NCBI GenBank assembly: GCA_902465015.1
Contig: CABQLK010000009.1
Span: forward strand, 1 to 53,752
Direction: 5' to 3'
From: an uncultured Collinsella sp.
GTDB taxonomy: Bacteria; Actinomycetota; Coriobacteriia; Coriobacteriales; Coriobacteriaceae
DNA: 53,752 nt
Made by a program: the position numbers and the translations under genes. Positions 1 through 9,321 of the stretch are shown here, piece by piece. The stretch's first letter is position 1, and every line of letters starts with the position of its first letter. The notes under the pieces were generated by a model. It was not told where the DNA came from, did not search any database, and saw nothing but the letters and a program-made list of their open reading frames with translations.

Positions 1-218
1 TGTCCATCCTCGCAGTATCCGGTTCTCAAGGTGCACGCCCCGCGGCTGATCCGGTCCGACCGGGCCGCGCGGCAAGGAGATATATTGCCAGACCGGAGGG
101 GCCCCGGGGGCGGGAATCTGGGCGTACACATTTCCTACACATCTTGGAATCCGACTAACGTTTGCCAGCCGTTACCTACCGCTCGCCGAGCATCTCTTTA
201 TATAAGGCAGTCTCATGG
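1..218. other. Left-edge stretch, no gene recognised
   Basis: I see no convincing coding sequence here: the only plus-strand reading frame has no family resemblance and no good ribosome binding site. A GC-rich dyad, CCGGTC-C-GACCGG, lies at 51-63, and a weaker CCAGA/TCTGG pairing lies around 88-119. Either could belong to the 3' end of the minus-strand phosphohexomutase or to a feature cut by the window edge. I cannot assign it. Confidence 0.4.
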
Positions 219-1619
219 TTAAAGCGGATACGTCCCCCTAGCTAAAGCACAGCCAGCATCGAGCAACTCATCACGTTCTTCCACCGAGAACCCCTCGGCG
301 TAGACGCGCACCACTGGTTCGGTCCCGCTAGGACGGACCAGCAGCCACGTGTCATCCTCGAATGCCAAACGCAAGCCATCCATATGGCTAACGTTTTGCG
401 GCACCTTGCCACAAATCGACTTCGGGTTTACGCCCGGCAGCAGGGTTCGTAACGTTTCGGCATCTTCGGCCTCAAGGCGCAAATCGCGTCGACCGTAACT
501 CGTCTTACCAAAACTGTCCTCGAGTTGGTCGACCAGAACGCCCAAAGGCGCGTCCGTCTTTGCCATAAGCTCACACAGAATCAGACAGGCGAGGATTCCA
601 TCGCGCTCGGGCATATGCGCGGCGATGCCGATACCACCGGCTTCTTCGCCGCCCATGAGGACGCCGCCCTTCTTCATCTCCGCCGCTATATATTTGAAAC
701 CGACTGGTTTGACGGTCACGCGGCAGCCAAGCGCCTCGGCAATGCGACGCACGAGCGTCGAGCATGAAAGATTGACGACGACGCGCCCCTCCAAATTACG
801 AAATTGAACCAAGTCGCCCAAAACGAGCGCCATGATCTGATGCGGATGTATATATCTGCCGCGCTCGTCAACCGCGCCGATACGGTCGGCGTCGCCGTCG
901 GTCACCAGGCCAGCGCAAGCTCCGTCCTCGACAACCGTGCGCTCGCAAGCGTCCACCCAAGGCTCAACGGGGTCGGGGCAGATATCTTCTTGGTCAGACG
1001 CCTGCCCGGCGTGAATCTCGTGCACCTCAACGCCAAGCTCGCGCAGCAAGTCGGCTAGATAGCCCTGGGCTGCGCCGCCCATGGGATCGACAACCACGCG
1101 CAGGTGCGCGGCGCGGATGGCTTCGGCATCGACAAACGATGCCACCGCCTGCATATAGTCAGGAATGATATCCGCGGTGCGATATTGCCCCTCGATCCCC
1201 ATTGGCTCGGGAGCCATAGTCTCTTCGAGCTCTTCGATGACATCCTGGTTGGCGGTCGAGCCGTCACCCATGCGAATCTTGAGGCACAGATAGCCCTGCG
1301 GATGATGGGACCCCGTCACCATGAGCGCGCCGCACGCTTCACCGTCATAAGCCGCCGCCCACGTAAGGGCAGGGGTCGGGACAGGTCGCGAAGCGAGCAC
1401 GGCGTCTAGCCCGTGCGCTGCTAGCACACCCGCCGCAAGCTCAGCGAACTCGCGCGCCAGGGGCCGGGTGTCGAACCCTATATATACCGTTTTGCCCGGA
1501 TTGGTCTTTTGCCACAACTCGCCGACGGCATCGGCGATACGGGCAACGTTATCGGCAGTGAAGTCCTCATCGACGCGAGCGCGCCAACCGTCAGTTCCAA
1601 AATGAATTATCGCGCACAC
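219..1619 (-). CDS. Phosphoglucomutase/phosphomannomutase family protein
   Basis: A cytoplasmic alpha-D-phosphohexomutase that interconverts hexose 1- and 6-phosphates through a phosphoserine enzyme. The active-site serine sits in VTGSHHP (about residue 104), the metal-binding loop is DGDADR (241-246), the sugar loop is GGEEAGG, and the phosphate-binding loop RPSGTEP lies near the C-terminus. All four domains are present. I start at the GTG at 1619, which gives 466 aa, because GAGGTG lies about 7 nt upstream and the family's N-terminal motif (HFGTDGWR) follows at once. An in-frame extension to 1703 has no family similarity. TGSHHP replaces the commoner TASHNP but keeps the serine. Substrate preference (glucose or mannose phosphate) cannot be read from the sequence. 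It lies downstream of the terminator that ends the homocysteine methyltransferase gene, so it probably has its own promoter. Confidence 0.9.
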   Translation of the reverse strand: MCAIIHFGTDGWRARVDEDFTADNVARIADAVGELWQKTNPGKTVYIGFDTRPLAREFAELAAGVLAAHGLDAVLASRPVPTPALTWAAAYDGEACGALMVTGSHHPQGYLCLKIRMGDGSTANQDVIEELEETMAPEPMGIEGQYRTADIIPDYMQAVASFVDAEAIRAAHLRVVVDPMGGAAQGYLADLLRELGVEVHEIHAGQASDQEDICPDPVEPWVDACERTVVEDGACAGLVTDGDADRIGAVDERGRYIHPHQIMALVLGDLVQFRNLEGRVVVNLSCSTLVRRIAEALGCRVTVKPVGFKYIAAEMKKGGVLMGGEEAGGIGIAAHMPERDGILACLILCELMAKTDAPLGVLVDQLEDSFGKTSYGRRDLRLEAEDAETLRTLLPGVNPKSICGKVPQNVSHMDGLRLAFEDDTWLLVRPSGTEPVVRVYAEGFSVEERDELLDAGCALARGTYPL

Positions 1620-1743
1620 GCGCAGACACCTCACAGTGTTTGGATCATGGTACGCATGGGGTATACCCGCAACATGCACTCGGCAACCTGCCGGCACCAG
1701 CATTCACCATTTGGGCAAATGCTGCCGAGGACATGCAAGCAAT

Positions 1744-1772
1744 AAAAAAACCGCCCCGTATGGAGCGGTTTT
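1744..1772 (-). terminator. Rho-independent terminator of the regulator/methyltransferase operon
   Basis: On the minus strand AAAACCGC (1772-1765) pairs with GCGGTTTT (1754-1747), with the T run continuing to 1744. It begins 6 nt past the methyltransferase stop codon, the usual position for an intrinsic terminator. Confidence 0.85.
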
Positions 1773-1777
1773 GCCCT

Positions 1778-2671
1778 TTATATATCGAGCGCCTCGGCCA
1801 TCGCGGCCGTAGTGATTGCCGTGGTTCCACAGCAACTGCCCACCATTGCGGCACCGGCATGTCTCCATTCGATGCATGCGCGCGCGAAAGCTTCGGGGTT
1901 CTCGTGCCATACGGGGCCATCCTGAGTCTGGACCGGATCGCCTACGTTGGGACGCACCGTGACGGGAGTAGTCGCCGATGTAACCATCCTGGGCACCGCC
2001 GCGTTCGCGGCCGCAAGCGAACAGCAATTAACACCAACCGAGTTTGCGCCGTGTTTTTCGGCGTACAAAACGGCTGCCTCGATGTTGAGGCCATCGCCCA
2101 ACAGGTCGCCTTTATCGTCAACGACAAAACTCACCAGAACAGGCATGCCATCGGCGGCATCTCGGGCGCCGGCAAGCATGGGCTGCAAATTACGGATAGA
2201 CGTCACCGTCTCGATCAGCAGACCGTCAACGCCGGCATTGAGCAAGGCGTGCGCCTGTTCGCGCGCAATGCCTCGGATTTCACGATACTCGGCAGAGTCC
2301 TCGGCAAACCACTCAATACCGATCGGGCCCATCGAGCCTAGCAGCAGCTGAGGGTGCGCCTGGCGGGCATCGTCGACGGCCCCGCGATTGACCTCCGCCA
2401 CGGACGGCGCAATCTGGTCGTGCTTGAGGGCATAGCTCGATGCCTGAAAGGTGTTGGTAATGAGCACCTGTGCGCCGGCGGCGACATACAAGCGATGGAT
2501 ACGAGAAACGGTCTGCGGCTCTGCCAGATTCCAAAACGCCGGTGGAATGTCGGCGGCATCGTACTCACTCAACAGAACACTGCCCATGGGACCCTGCGCC
2601 AACAAGGTCTCGCTCGACAAGCGGCGCGTAAGTTCCTCGGCACCAAACCGGTTGTAATAACTCGTATCCAT
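1778..2671 (-). CDS. Homocysteine S-methyltransferase
   Basis: A zinc-dependent methyltransferase of the MmuM/MetH N-terminal type, making methionine from homocysteine and a methyl donor such as S-methylmethionine. The protein is a 297-aa barrel domain. The N-terminal GPMGS loop and LITNTFQAS (about 70-78) match the family, and the three zinc-ligand cysteines are visible as GVNC (C216) and GSCCGT (C280, C281). It starts 10 nt after the stop of the upstream DtxR-type regulator, with GGGAT before the ATG, so the two are probably cotranscribed. The MetH cobalamin domains are absent, so this is a stand-alone enzyme. The donor cannot be told from sequence. Confidence 0.9.
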   Translation of the reverse strand: MDTSYYNRFGAEELTRRLSSETLLAQGPMGSVLLSEYDAADIPPAFWNLAEPQTVSRIHRLYVAAGAQVLITNTFQASSYALKHDQIAPSVAEVNRGAVDDARQAHPQLLLGSMGPIGIEWFAEDSAEYREIRGIAREQAHALLNAGVDGLLIETVTSIRNLQPMLAGARDAADGMPVLVSFVVDDKGDLLGDGLNIEAAVLYAEKHGANSVGVNCCSLAAANAAVPRMVTSATTPVTVRPNVGDPVQTQDGPVWHENPEAFARACIEWRHAGAAMVGSCCGTTAITTAAMAEALDI

Positions 2672-2681
2672 ATATATCCCG

Positions 2682-3104
2682 CTATTCCTCGACGCTGATT
2701 CCCTGCTTTTCGAGATAGGCGAGCCAGCGGTTCATCGTGTCCTCGGAAAGCGCATGCTCCATCATGCAGGCCTCGGAATCGGCTCGCTCAAATTCGACAC
2801 CGAGCTCCTGAACCAAAAACGTGCGGATGAGGCGATGACGGTACCAGATAGCCGTGCCAACCTCGCGGCCGCGATCGGTCAGGACTACCTTGCCGTAGTG
2901 CGATTGCTCGACAAGTTCGGATGCCTTGAGCGCCGAAACCGCTTTATTGACCGATGCCTTGGAGACGCCAAGGCGCTGCGCGATGTCGACCGATCGCACG
3001 CCGTTGGTTTCCCCCTCTTCGCTTTCAATGCGAACCATGCACTCCAAGTAGTCTTCGTTCGCCACCGTCAGATGTAGTTCGCGCGAGCTATTTGTCGTAT
3101 CCAT
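2682..3104 (-). CDS. DtxR/MntR-family metal-dependent transcriptional regulator
   Basis: A 140-aa protein with an N-terminal winged helix-turn-helix (VDIAQRLGVSKASVNKAVSAL) and a dimerisation/metal domain containing EACMMEH, which places a Cys, a Glu and a His as in the DtxR/MntR metal site. It lacks the C-terminal SH3-like domain and so has the short MntR layout. I prefer the ATG at 3104, preceded by GGGACGGAAG; an upstream ATG at 3125 would add seven residues. It is divergent from pepT. A perfect palindrome in the shared spacer covers the -35 region of its best promoter candidate, suggesting autoregulation. The metal (Mn, Fe or Zn) is not determined, and cotranscription with a methionine-synthesis gene is unusual for this family. 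Confidence 0.88.
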   Translation of the reverse strand: MDTTNSSRELHLTVANEDYLECMVRIESEEGETNGVRSVDIAQRLGVSKASVNKAVSALKASELVEQSHYGKVVLTDRGREVGTAIWYRHRLIRTFLVQELGVEFERADSEACMMEHALSEDTMNRWLAYLEKQGISVEE

Positions 3105-3135
3105 GATCTTCCGTCCCTTCTGCATTCAATGGCTG

Positions 3136-3176
3136 ATTCTACCCCATCCAAGCGCCGTGGTATGCCGTGGCATACC
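3136..3176 (-). promoter_or_regulatory. Candidate promoter and palindromic operator between dtxR-type gene and pepT
   Basis: The perfect dyad GGTATGCC-GT-GGCATACC lies at 3159-3176. On the minus strand a -10-like TAGAAT (3141-3136) lies 17 nt downstream, so the dyad covers the predicted -35 region of the regulator gene. The size and symmetry fit a DtxR-family operator, but the sequence matches no consensus I can quote. Confidence 0.5.
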
Positions 3177-3224
3177 GTGCTAGAGTTCTTGTTGCACACG
3201 ACGACCAAGATTGGAGCGGTCTTT

Positions 3225-4472
3225 ATGGAAAACACCACCACGAGCCCCGATGTCCTCGAACGCTTTTTGCGCTACGTCCAGATCAACACGCAGTCCGAGG
3301 ATGCAAACTGCGACCAGGTACCCTCGAGCGCCGTTCAGTTTGACCTTGCCAACGTGCTGGCTGAAGAGCTGCGCGAGCTTGGTGCGGAAGATGCCCACGT
3401 GACCGAGCACGCCTATGTCTGCGCGCATATCCCCGCAAGTGCGGGCGCTGAGGACAAGCCCGCCCTGGGCCTGATCGCCCATCTCGACACCACCGAAGTT
3501 GCACCGGGCGCCGGCGTGAAGCCGCACATCGTACACTACGAAGGCGGCGACCTGGTCTGCGGCACGGTTGACGGTAAGCCCGTTGCCATGAGTACCGCCA
3601 AGCTTCCCGCCCTGAATGACCTCGCGGGTGAGGACCTGGTCTGCAGCGATGGCACCACGCTGCTGGGCGCGGACGACAAGGCAGGCGTCGCCGAGATCAT
3701 GTCGCTTGTCGCGCGTATCGCTCAGGACCCTTCTCTGCCCCATCCCGCACTCGGCATTTGCTTCTGCCCTGACGAGGAGATCGGCCACGGAGCCGAGCTG
3801 TTGGATATCGATACCTTTGGCTGCAAGTACGCCTACACGGTCGACGGCGGCCCCATCGGCGAGCTGGAGTGGGAGTGCTTTAACGCCGCCGAGGCGACCG
3901 TCCGCTTTGAGGGCCAGTCCATCCACCCGGGCGACGCTAAGGGCCGTATGGTCAACGCAGGCAATCTGTTCTGTGACTTCAACGCGTTGCTCCCCTACGT
4001 GCAGCGCCCGGAGTATACGGAAGGCTACGAGGGCTTTTATCACCTTGAGGGTGTATCTGCGACCGTCGATCACGCCACAGCGCGCTATATCGTCCGCGAC
4101 CATGACGCCGCCAAGTTCCAGCAGAAACTCGACCTTGTTGATGCCGCTGCCTCGATGCTCAACCAGCGTCTGGGTGAGGAGCGCGTGACGGTCGAGATTA
4201 AGCAGCAGTATCGAAATATGGCCGAGATCGTTCGTGACTATCCCGAGCTTATTGATGTTGCCAAGGAAGCCTACCTTGCCTGCGGCGTTGAGCCCCAAGT
4301 GCTGCCAATTCGTGGCGGCACCGACGGCGCCCAGCTGTCGTTCCGCGGTCTGCCCTGCCCCAACCTTTCCACCGGCGGCTATTGCTACCACGGCGTCAAC
4401 GAGTTCGTCCCGGTCAGTTCGCTCGTCAAGATGACCGACGTCCTGCAGGAGCTCGTCGCCCGCTTTGCATAA
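3225..4472 (+). CDS. pepT: Peptidase T (tripeptide aminopeptidase)
   Basis: A cytoplasmic dizinc M20B aminopeptidase that removes N-terminal residues from tripeptides. The 415-aa length matches the family. Metal and catalytic residues are visible in HLDTTEV (H86, D88), LLGADDKAG (D150) and PDEEIGHG (E184, E185), and the C-terminal RGGTDGAQLS and YCYHGVNEF segments are typical of PepT. I choose the ATG at 3225 with GGAG about 9 nt upstream; an in-frame ATG at 3129 would add 32 residues unlike the family. A strong terminator follows at 4500. It diverges from the metalloregulator and may share its palindromic operator. Confidence 0.93.
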   Translation: MENTTTSPDVLERFLRYVQINTQSEDANCDQVPSSAVQFDLANVLAEELRELGAEDAHVTEHAYVCAHIPASAGAEDKPALGLIAHLDTTEVAPGAGVKPHIVHYEGGDLVCGTVDGKPVAMSTAKLPALNDLAGEDLVCSDGTTLLGADDKAGVAEIMSLVARIAQDPSLPHPALGICFCPDEEIGHGAELLDIDTFGCKYAYTVDGGPIGELEWECFNAAEATVRFEGQSIHPGDAKGRMVNAGNLFCDFNALLPYVQRPEYTEGYEGFYHLEGVSATVDHATARYIVRDHDAAKFQQKLDLVDAAASMLNQRLGEERVTVEIKQQYRNMAEIVRDYPELIDVAKEAYLACGVEPQVLPIRGGTDGAQLSFRGLPCPNLSTGGYCYHGVNEFVPVSSLVKMTDVLQELVARFA

Positions 4473-4499
4473 GCCTGGCTGCATAAGCCCAAAAGACGA

Positions 4500-4537
4500 A
4501 TCGCCCCGTCCTCAACCGAGAACGGGGCGATTTTTTT
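4500..4537 (+). terminator. Rho-independent terminator of pepT
   Basis: ATCGCCCCGT (4500-4509) pairs with ACGGGGCGAT (4522-4531), followed directly by a run of seven T on the plus strand. It starts 27 nt past the pepT stop codon. Confidence 0.93.
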
Positions 4538-4574
4538 GCTGCAACGAGAACAGGTTGACGCACGCCAGCCTCTT

Positions 4575-4681
4575 AACGCAAGGAGTGTCCCAAACTGCCG
4601 GCACATAAGGAACGTCCCCAAGTGCCAAGTGCATCAAGAGTGTCCCCTTTGACCAGTCGTTTAAGAACGTCCCCAATGACT
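4575..4681. repeat. Array of GTCCC-loop hairpins
   Basis: Four units lie in a row: AAGGAGTGTCCC at about 4580, AAGGAACGTCCCC at about 4607, AAGAGTGTCCCC at about 4636 and AAGAACGTCCCC at 4663. At least two have complementary flanks: GGCAC (4600-4604) with GTGCC (4622-4626), and AGTCGTT (4655-4661) with AATGACT (4675-4681, one G-U pair). The loop is kept while the stems differ. The same hairpin recurs at 20279 and 26313. The spacer carries no gene. Confidence 0.7.
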
Positions 4682-4709
4682 AACGTCGCAGGTTGAGGAC
4701 GGGCAGCGA

Positions 4710-4808
4710 GCGGGTCGCATTTGAGACAAGGTGACGTGAAGCGAAAGGGCGCTGACCTTCTGGTCGCGCCCTTGAAGTTGAACGTCAGATTGTCCAAATG
4801 TGGCCCGC
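4710..4808. repeat. Rod-like structured repeat, copy 1
   Basis: This 99-nt stretch folds nearly end to end. The outer 14 bp is GCGGGTCGCATTTG (4710-4723) with CAAATGTGGCCCGC (4795-4808), including two G-U pairs. Then come GACAA/TTGTC, TGACGT/ACGTCA, and an inner hairpin of AAGGGCGC and GACC around TTCT. It differs from copy 2 (20381-20479) at only three positions: one in an internal loop and two in the outer stem, both giving wobble pairs. Confidence 0.75.
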
Positions 4809-4821
4809 GCAGCGTCGAGTC

Positions 4822-4849
4822 GTTACGGCGTTTGGTAAAACGCCGTAAC
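4822..4849. repeat. GGTA-loop hairpin next to the LCP stop codon
   Basis: GTTACGGCGTTT (4822-4833) pairs perfectly with AAACGCCGTAAC (4838-4849) around the loop GGTA. The stop codon of the minus-strand LCP gene begins one base further on (4853-4851). Copy 3 has the same stem; copy 2 has a different stem with the same loop. It may act as a 3'-end or termination structure for the LCP gene. Confidence 0.7.
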
Positions 4850-4850
4850 T

Positions 4851-6086
4851 CTAGTAGTTGGCTTCGTAGCCGTTACCGTCGCCGGTGGGCTCTTCGTAGT
4901 AGTCCGAATCGCTCGAATCGCCTGAGTCATCGGAATCGTCAGAGCGGACCGATGAAGTTGCGGTACCGTTTGCGTAGTCGTCAGACGTGTTGTTGTTCAG
5001 GTCGCCGATCGTAGAACTGGAACCGTCGGAAAGACCCATGGTGTTGGGACCCTTGGGATCCTTGCCGGCATCGACGCGCTCCATCATTTCCTTGAGCTCG
5101 TCCTCGTAGACAAAGACGTAGCTCACACCGTCGATCATGGTGCTGTCGTCGGCGTACGAGGGCAGGTTGGCCGAGTAGATACCGTCGACATCCATACCGC
5201 GCATGGCGTTGACCGTAGCCACGATATCCTGAACGCTCATATCGGTTACGAGCATATCGGACAGCGAATTAACCAGGCCAAAAATCTTCGTGGCATCGAA
5301 GTTATTGAGAATCTGGTTGGCAAGGGCGCCAAGCACCTGACGCTGGTGGCGCATGCGCGTGTAATCGCCGTCGGCATAGGTGTAGCGGCAGCGGGCATAG
5401 GTAAGGGCGGTGGCACCGTCCATATGCTGCTGGCCAGCGGTAATCTTAATATCCAGGTGCTCGGGGTCGTCAACATCATCGGTTGCGTTAATGTCGATAC
5501 CGCCAACCGAATCAATCAGCGCCTGCATACCGTCGAAGCTGACCTCGGCATAGTGGGAAATCTGAACACCGCACAGCTCGTTGACCGCCTCGACCATGGC
5601 CTCGGCGCCGCCAACGGTATGGCAGGCGTTGATCTTCATGGTCTCGCCCTTGTACTCGACCTTGGTGTCGCGCGGAACGGAAATGAGCGTCGCCTGCTTT
5701 TGCGTGGGGTCGATGCGTGCCAGGATAATCGAGTCGGCACGATACGTATCCTCGCCCGGACGGCCGTCGGTGCCAAGAAGTAGCACGTAGAACGGATCCT
5801 TTGCCTCATCGGTGTCAACCAGAACCCGACGCAGATTGTCGGTAATGACATTAGAATCGCCGAGCTTGCCCATAATGGTAGCAAACCACAGGCCGGCAGC
5901 GGTAGTGGCACTCAGCAGCACACCAAGCACGACAATGAGCGCGACGTGACGAATCGTGTGGCTACGACGACGTTGACGAGCGCGCTCGGAATAGCGAGCC
6001 ACGTTATCGCGACTGTAGATCTTGGCCTGCGCACCAGTTGAGGGTCTTCGGGCGGTGGTATCCGCGAGGGGCTTTTTATTAAACAT
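4851..6086 (-). CDS. LytR-CpsA-Psr (LCP) family cell-wall polymer ligase
   Basis: A membrane-anchored phosphotransferase that attaches undecaprenyl-linked glycopolymers to peptidoglycan. In this 411-aa protein a basic cytoplasmic N-terminus is followed by one transmembrane helix (about 47-70) and an extracellular LCP domain with LLLGTDGR (103-110), RADSI (116-120) and SVPRDT (136-141), the usual pyrophosphate and catalytic segments. The C-terminal 40 residues are a low-complexity Ser/Asp tail. The ATG at 6086 is chosen; a TTG two codons earlier is possible. It lies 12 nt after murA in the same direction, so the two envelope genes are probably an operon. The polymer it transfers is unknown. 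Confidence 0.9.
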   Translation of the reverse strand: MFNKKPLADTTARRPSTGAQAKIYSRDNVARYSERARQRRRSHTIRHVALIVVLGVLLSATTAAGLWFATIMGKLGDSNVITDNLRRVLVDTDEAKDPFYVLLLGTDGRPGEDTYRADSIILARIDPTQKQATLISVPRDTKVEYKGETMKINACHTVGGAEAMVEAVNELCGVQISHYAEVSFDGMQALIDSVGGIDINATDDVDDPEHLDIKITAGQQHMDGATALTYARCRYTYADGDYTRMRHQRQVLGALANQILNNFDATKIFGLVNSLSDMLVTDMSVQDIVATVNAMRGMDVDGIYSANLPSYADDSTMIDGVSYVFVYEDELKEMMERVDAGKDPKGPNTMGLSDGSSSTIGDLNNNTSDDYANGTATSSVRSDDSDDSGDSSDSDYYEEPTGDGNGYEANY

Positions 6087-6098
6087 AGGCAACCTGTA

Positions 6099-7382
6099 TT
6101 AGTAGATGACGGGATCGGGGACGGAAGCATGCTCGACATGCGCGCCGAGCGCCTGCAGCTTTTCGACAAACTGCTCGTAGCCGCGCTTGATGTGATGGAT
6201 GGCCGAAACCTCGGTCGTCCCGTCGGCGATCAAGCCCGCTACGACGAGGGCCGCTCCGCCACGCAGATCGGGCGAGGTAACCTGTGCACCCGAGAGGCCC
6301 TTGACGCCATGAATCATGGCATGATGGCTCTCGATACGAATGTCGGCACCCATGCGCACCAGCTCAGAGGCAAACATAAAGCGATTCTCGAAGATGTTCT
6401 CGGTAATAACGGAACTGCCGTCGGCAAGGGCGGAGAGCACCATAATCTGCGCCTGCATGTCCGTCGGGAAGCCGGGGAACGGAAGCGTCTGGATGTCGAC
6501 CGGCTTGATACGCTCGGCACGGTTTACATGGACGCCATCCTCGACGCGCTCGCAGTCGATACCCATGAGCTCCATCTTCTTGAGCACCATGCCCAAGTGA
6601 ATGGGGCAAAAACCCGTGACGTCGACACCGCGATCGTCGGCCATCAACGCACCGGCGACGATAAAGGTGCCGGCCTCGATGCGGTCGCCCACTACGCGAT
6701 GGGTAACGGGATGCAGCTCTTCCACGCCCTCGATGGTCACGACAGGCGTACCGGCGCCGACAATCTTAGCGCCCATCTCGTTGAGCATGTTGGCGAGATC
6801 GACGATCTCGGGCTCGCGGGCGGCATTGTCGATAACCGTGGTACCCTTCGCGCGCACGGATGCCATAATGAGGTTCTCGGTCGCACCGACACTGGCGAAC
6901 TCGAGCGTGACGGTGGTACCGCGCAGACCTTGGGGCGCATTAGCGTTGATGTAACCGTGGGCGGTATCGAACTCAACGCCCAGAGCCTCGAGACCAAGAA
7001 TGTGCATATCGATCTTGCGAGCACCCAGGTTGCAGCCGCCCGGCATAGCAATTTTGGCGCGATGGAAGCGGCCCAGCAGGGGTCCCATGACGGCGGTGGA
7101 AGCGCGCATCTTGGCAACGAGCTCGTAGGGGGCCTCCCATGAATCGACCTGAGAGGTATCAATCTCGAGTGTGTGCTCGTCGAGAACATCGATCGTAGCG
7201 CCCATGCCCTTGAGCACCTTGCCCATCACGTGGACATCGGAAATATCGGGCACGTTCTGCAGCGTCGTCTTGCCCGGCGCCAGAAGCGTTGCCGCCATGA
7301 GTTTGAGTGCGGAGTTCTTGGCGCCCGAAACGGGCACGGAGCCTCCGATGGCGTGGCCACCCTCAACGCGGATAATATCCAA
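6099..7382 (-). CDS. murA: UDP-N-acetylglucosamine 1-carboxyvinyltransferase
   Basis: First committed step of peptidoglycan synthesis: enolpyruvyl transfer from PEP to UDP-GlcNAc in the cytoplasm. The 427-aa length is typical. K22 (SGAKNSALK) and the active-site cysteine in PGGCNLG (C117) are present, so the enzyme has the fosfomycin-target cysteine rather than the resistant Asp form. Conserved LPFPGFPTDMQ and RGGAALVVAGL segments are intact. It sits between the ATP synthase operon terminator and the LCP gene and probably begins a two-gene envelope operon. Confidence 0.96.
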   Translation of the reverse strand: MDIIRVEGGHAIGGSVPVSGAKNSALKLMAATLLAPGKTTLQNVPDISDVHVMGKVLKGMGATIDVLDEHTLEIDTSQVDSWEAPYELVAKMRASTAVMGPLLGRFHRAKIAMPGGCNLGARKIDMHILGLEALGVEFDTAHGYINANAPQGLRGTTVTLEFASVGATENLIMASVRAKGTTVIDNAAREPEIVDLANMLNEMGAKIVGAGTPVVTIEGVEELHPVTHRVVGDRIEAGTFIVAGALMADDRGVDVTGFCPIHLGMVLKKMELMGIDCERVEDGVHVNRAERIKPVDIQTLPFPGFPTDMQAQIMVLSALADGSSVITENIFENRFMFASELVRMGADIRIESHHAMIHGVKGLSGAQVTSPDLRGGAALVVAGLIADGTTEVSAIHHIKRGYEQFVEKLQALGAHVEHASVPDPVIY

Positions 7383-7394
7383 GGTCTACCCTTT

Positions 7395-7434
7395 CAAAAA
7401 GCATGCCCGGGATGGCTGGGCCATCCCGGGCATG
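7395..7434 (-). terminator. Terminator of the ATP synthase operon
   Basis: A perfect 15-bp dyad, CATGCCCGGGATGGC (7402-7416) with GCCATCCCGGGCATG (7420-7434) and a TGG loop. On the minus strand it is followed by CTTTTTG, so it reads as an intrinsic terminator 37 nt past the atpC stop. It separates atp transcription from murA. Confidence 0.85.
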
Positions 7435-7470
7435 ATGTGTTCGCAAATGGTCGAACGCTAAATCGTTTGA

Positions 7471-7863
7471 CTATTGGGCAAGCTTGAGCTTACACCATGC
7501 GATTTCATTATAGAGGTAGGCGCGGCGTGCATCATCCTCCGACAAATTACCCAGCTTCTCTTCAAAACCTTGAATATCAGCTTTAAGCTTGTCGGCATCG
7601 ACGGTCGCCAAATCGCAAGCGCGCTCGGCGAGAACGGTCACGACATCGTCCGCAACCTGGGCATAGCCGCCGGCCACGGCAAACGTGTGGTCGACAGTGC
7701 CCATGGCCTTATCGGAAACGCGAACGTAACCGCGGTCGATCGTGCAGATCTCGCTGGAGTGAGCAGGCAGAACGCCAAACTCGCCATCCGTGGACGGAAT
7801 CGACACAAACGCAGCGTCGCCCTCATAGGCGCAGCTCACGGGGCACACGATGCGGATACGCAT
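7471..7863 (-). CDS. atpC: ATP synthase F1 subunit epsilon
   Basis: Epsilon subunit of the central stalk, which couples rotation to catalysis and can inhibit ATP hydrolysis. The 130-aa protein has the N-terminal beta-sandwich (DGEFGVLPAHSS, GGYAQV) and a C-terminal helical part rich in Lys, Glu and Asp. It starts 3 nt after atpD and is the last gene of the operon. Confidence 0.95.
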   Translation of the reverse strand: MRIRIVCPVSCAYEGDAAFVSIPSTDGEFGVLPAHSSEICTIDRGYVRVSDKAMGTVDHTFAVAGGYAQVADDVVTVLAERACDLATVDADKLKADIQGFEEKLGNLSEDDARRAYLYNEIAWCKLKLAQ

Positions 7864-7866
7864 AAC

Positions 7867-9320
<1,454 letters not shown>

Positions 9321-9321
<1 letters not shown>

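Noticed and set aside
31..222. 63-codon plus-strand open frame at the left edge
   Set aside because: No ribosome binding site, family or supporting context; it spans GC-rich dyads.
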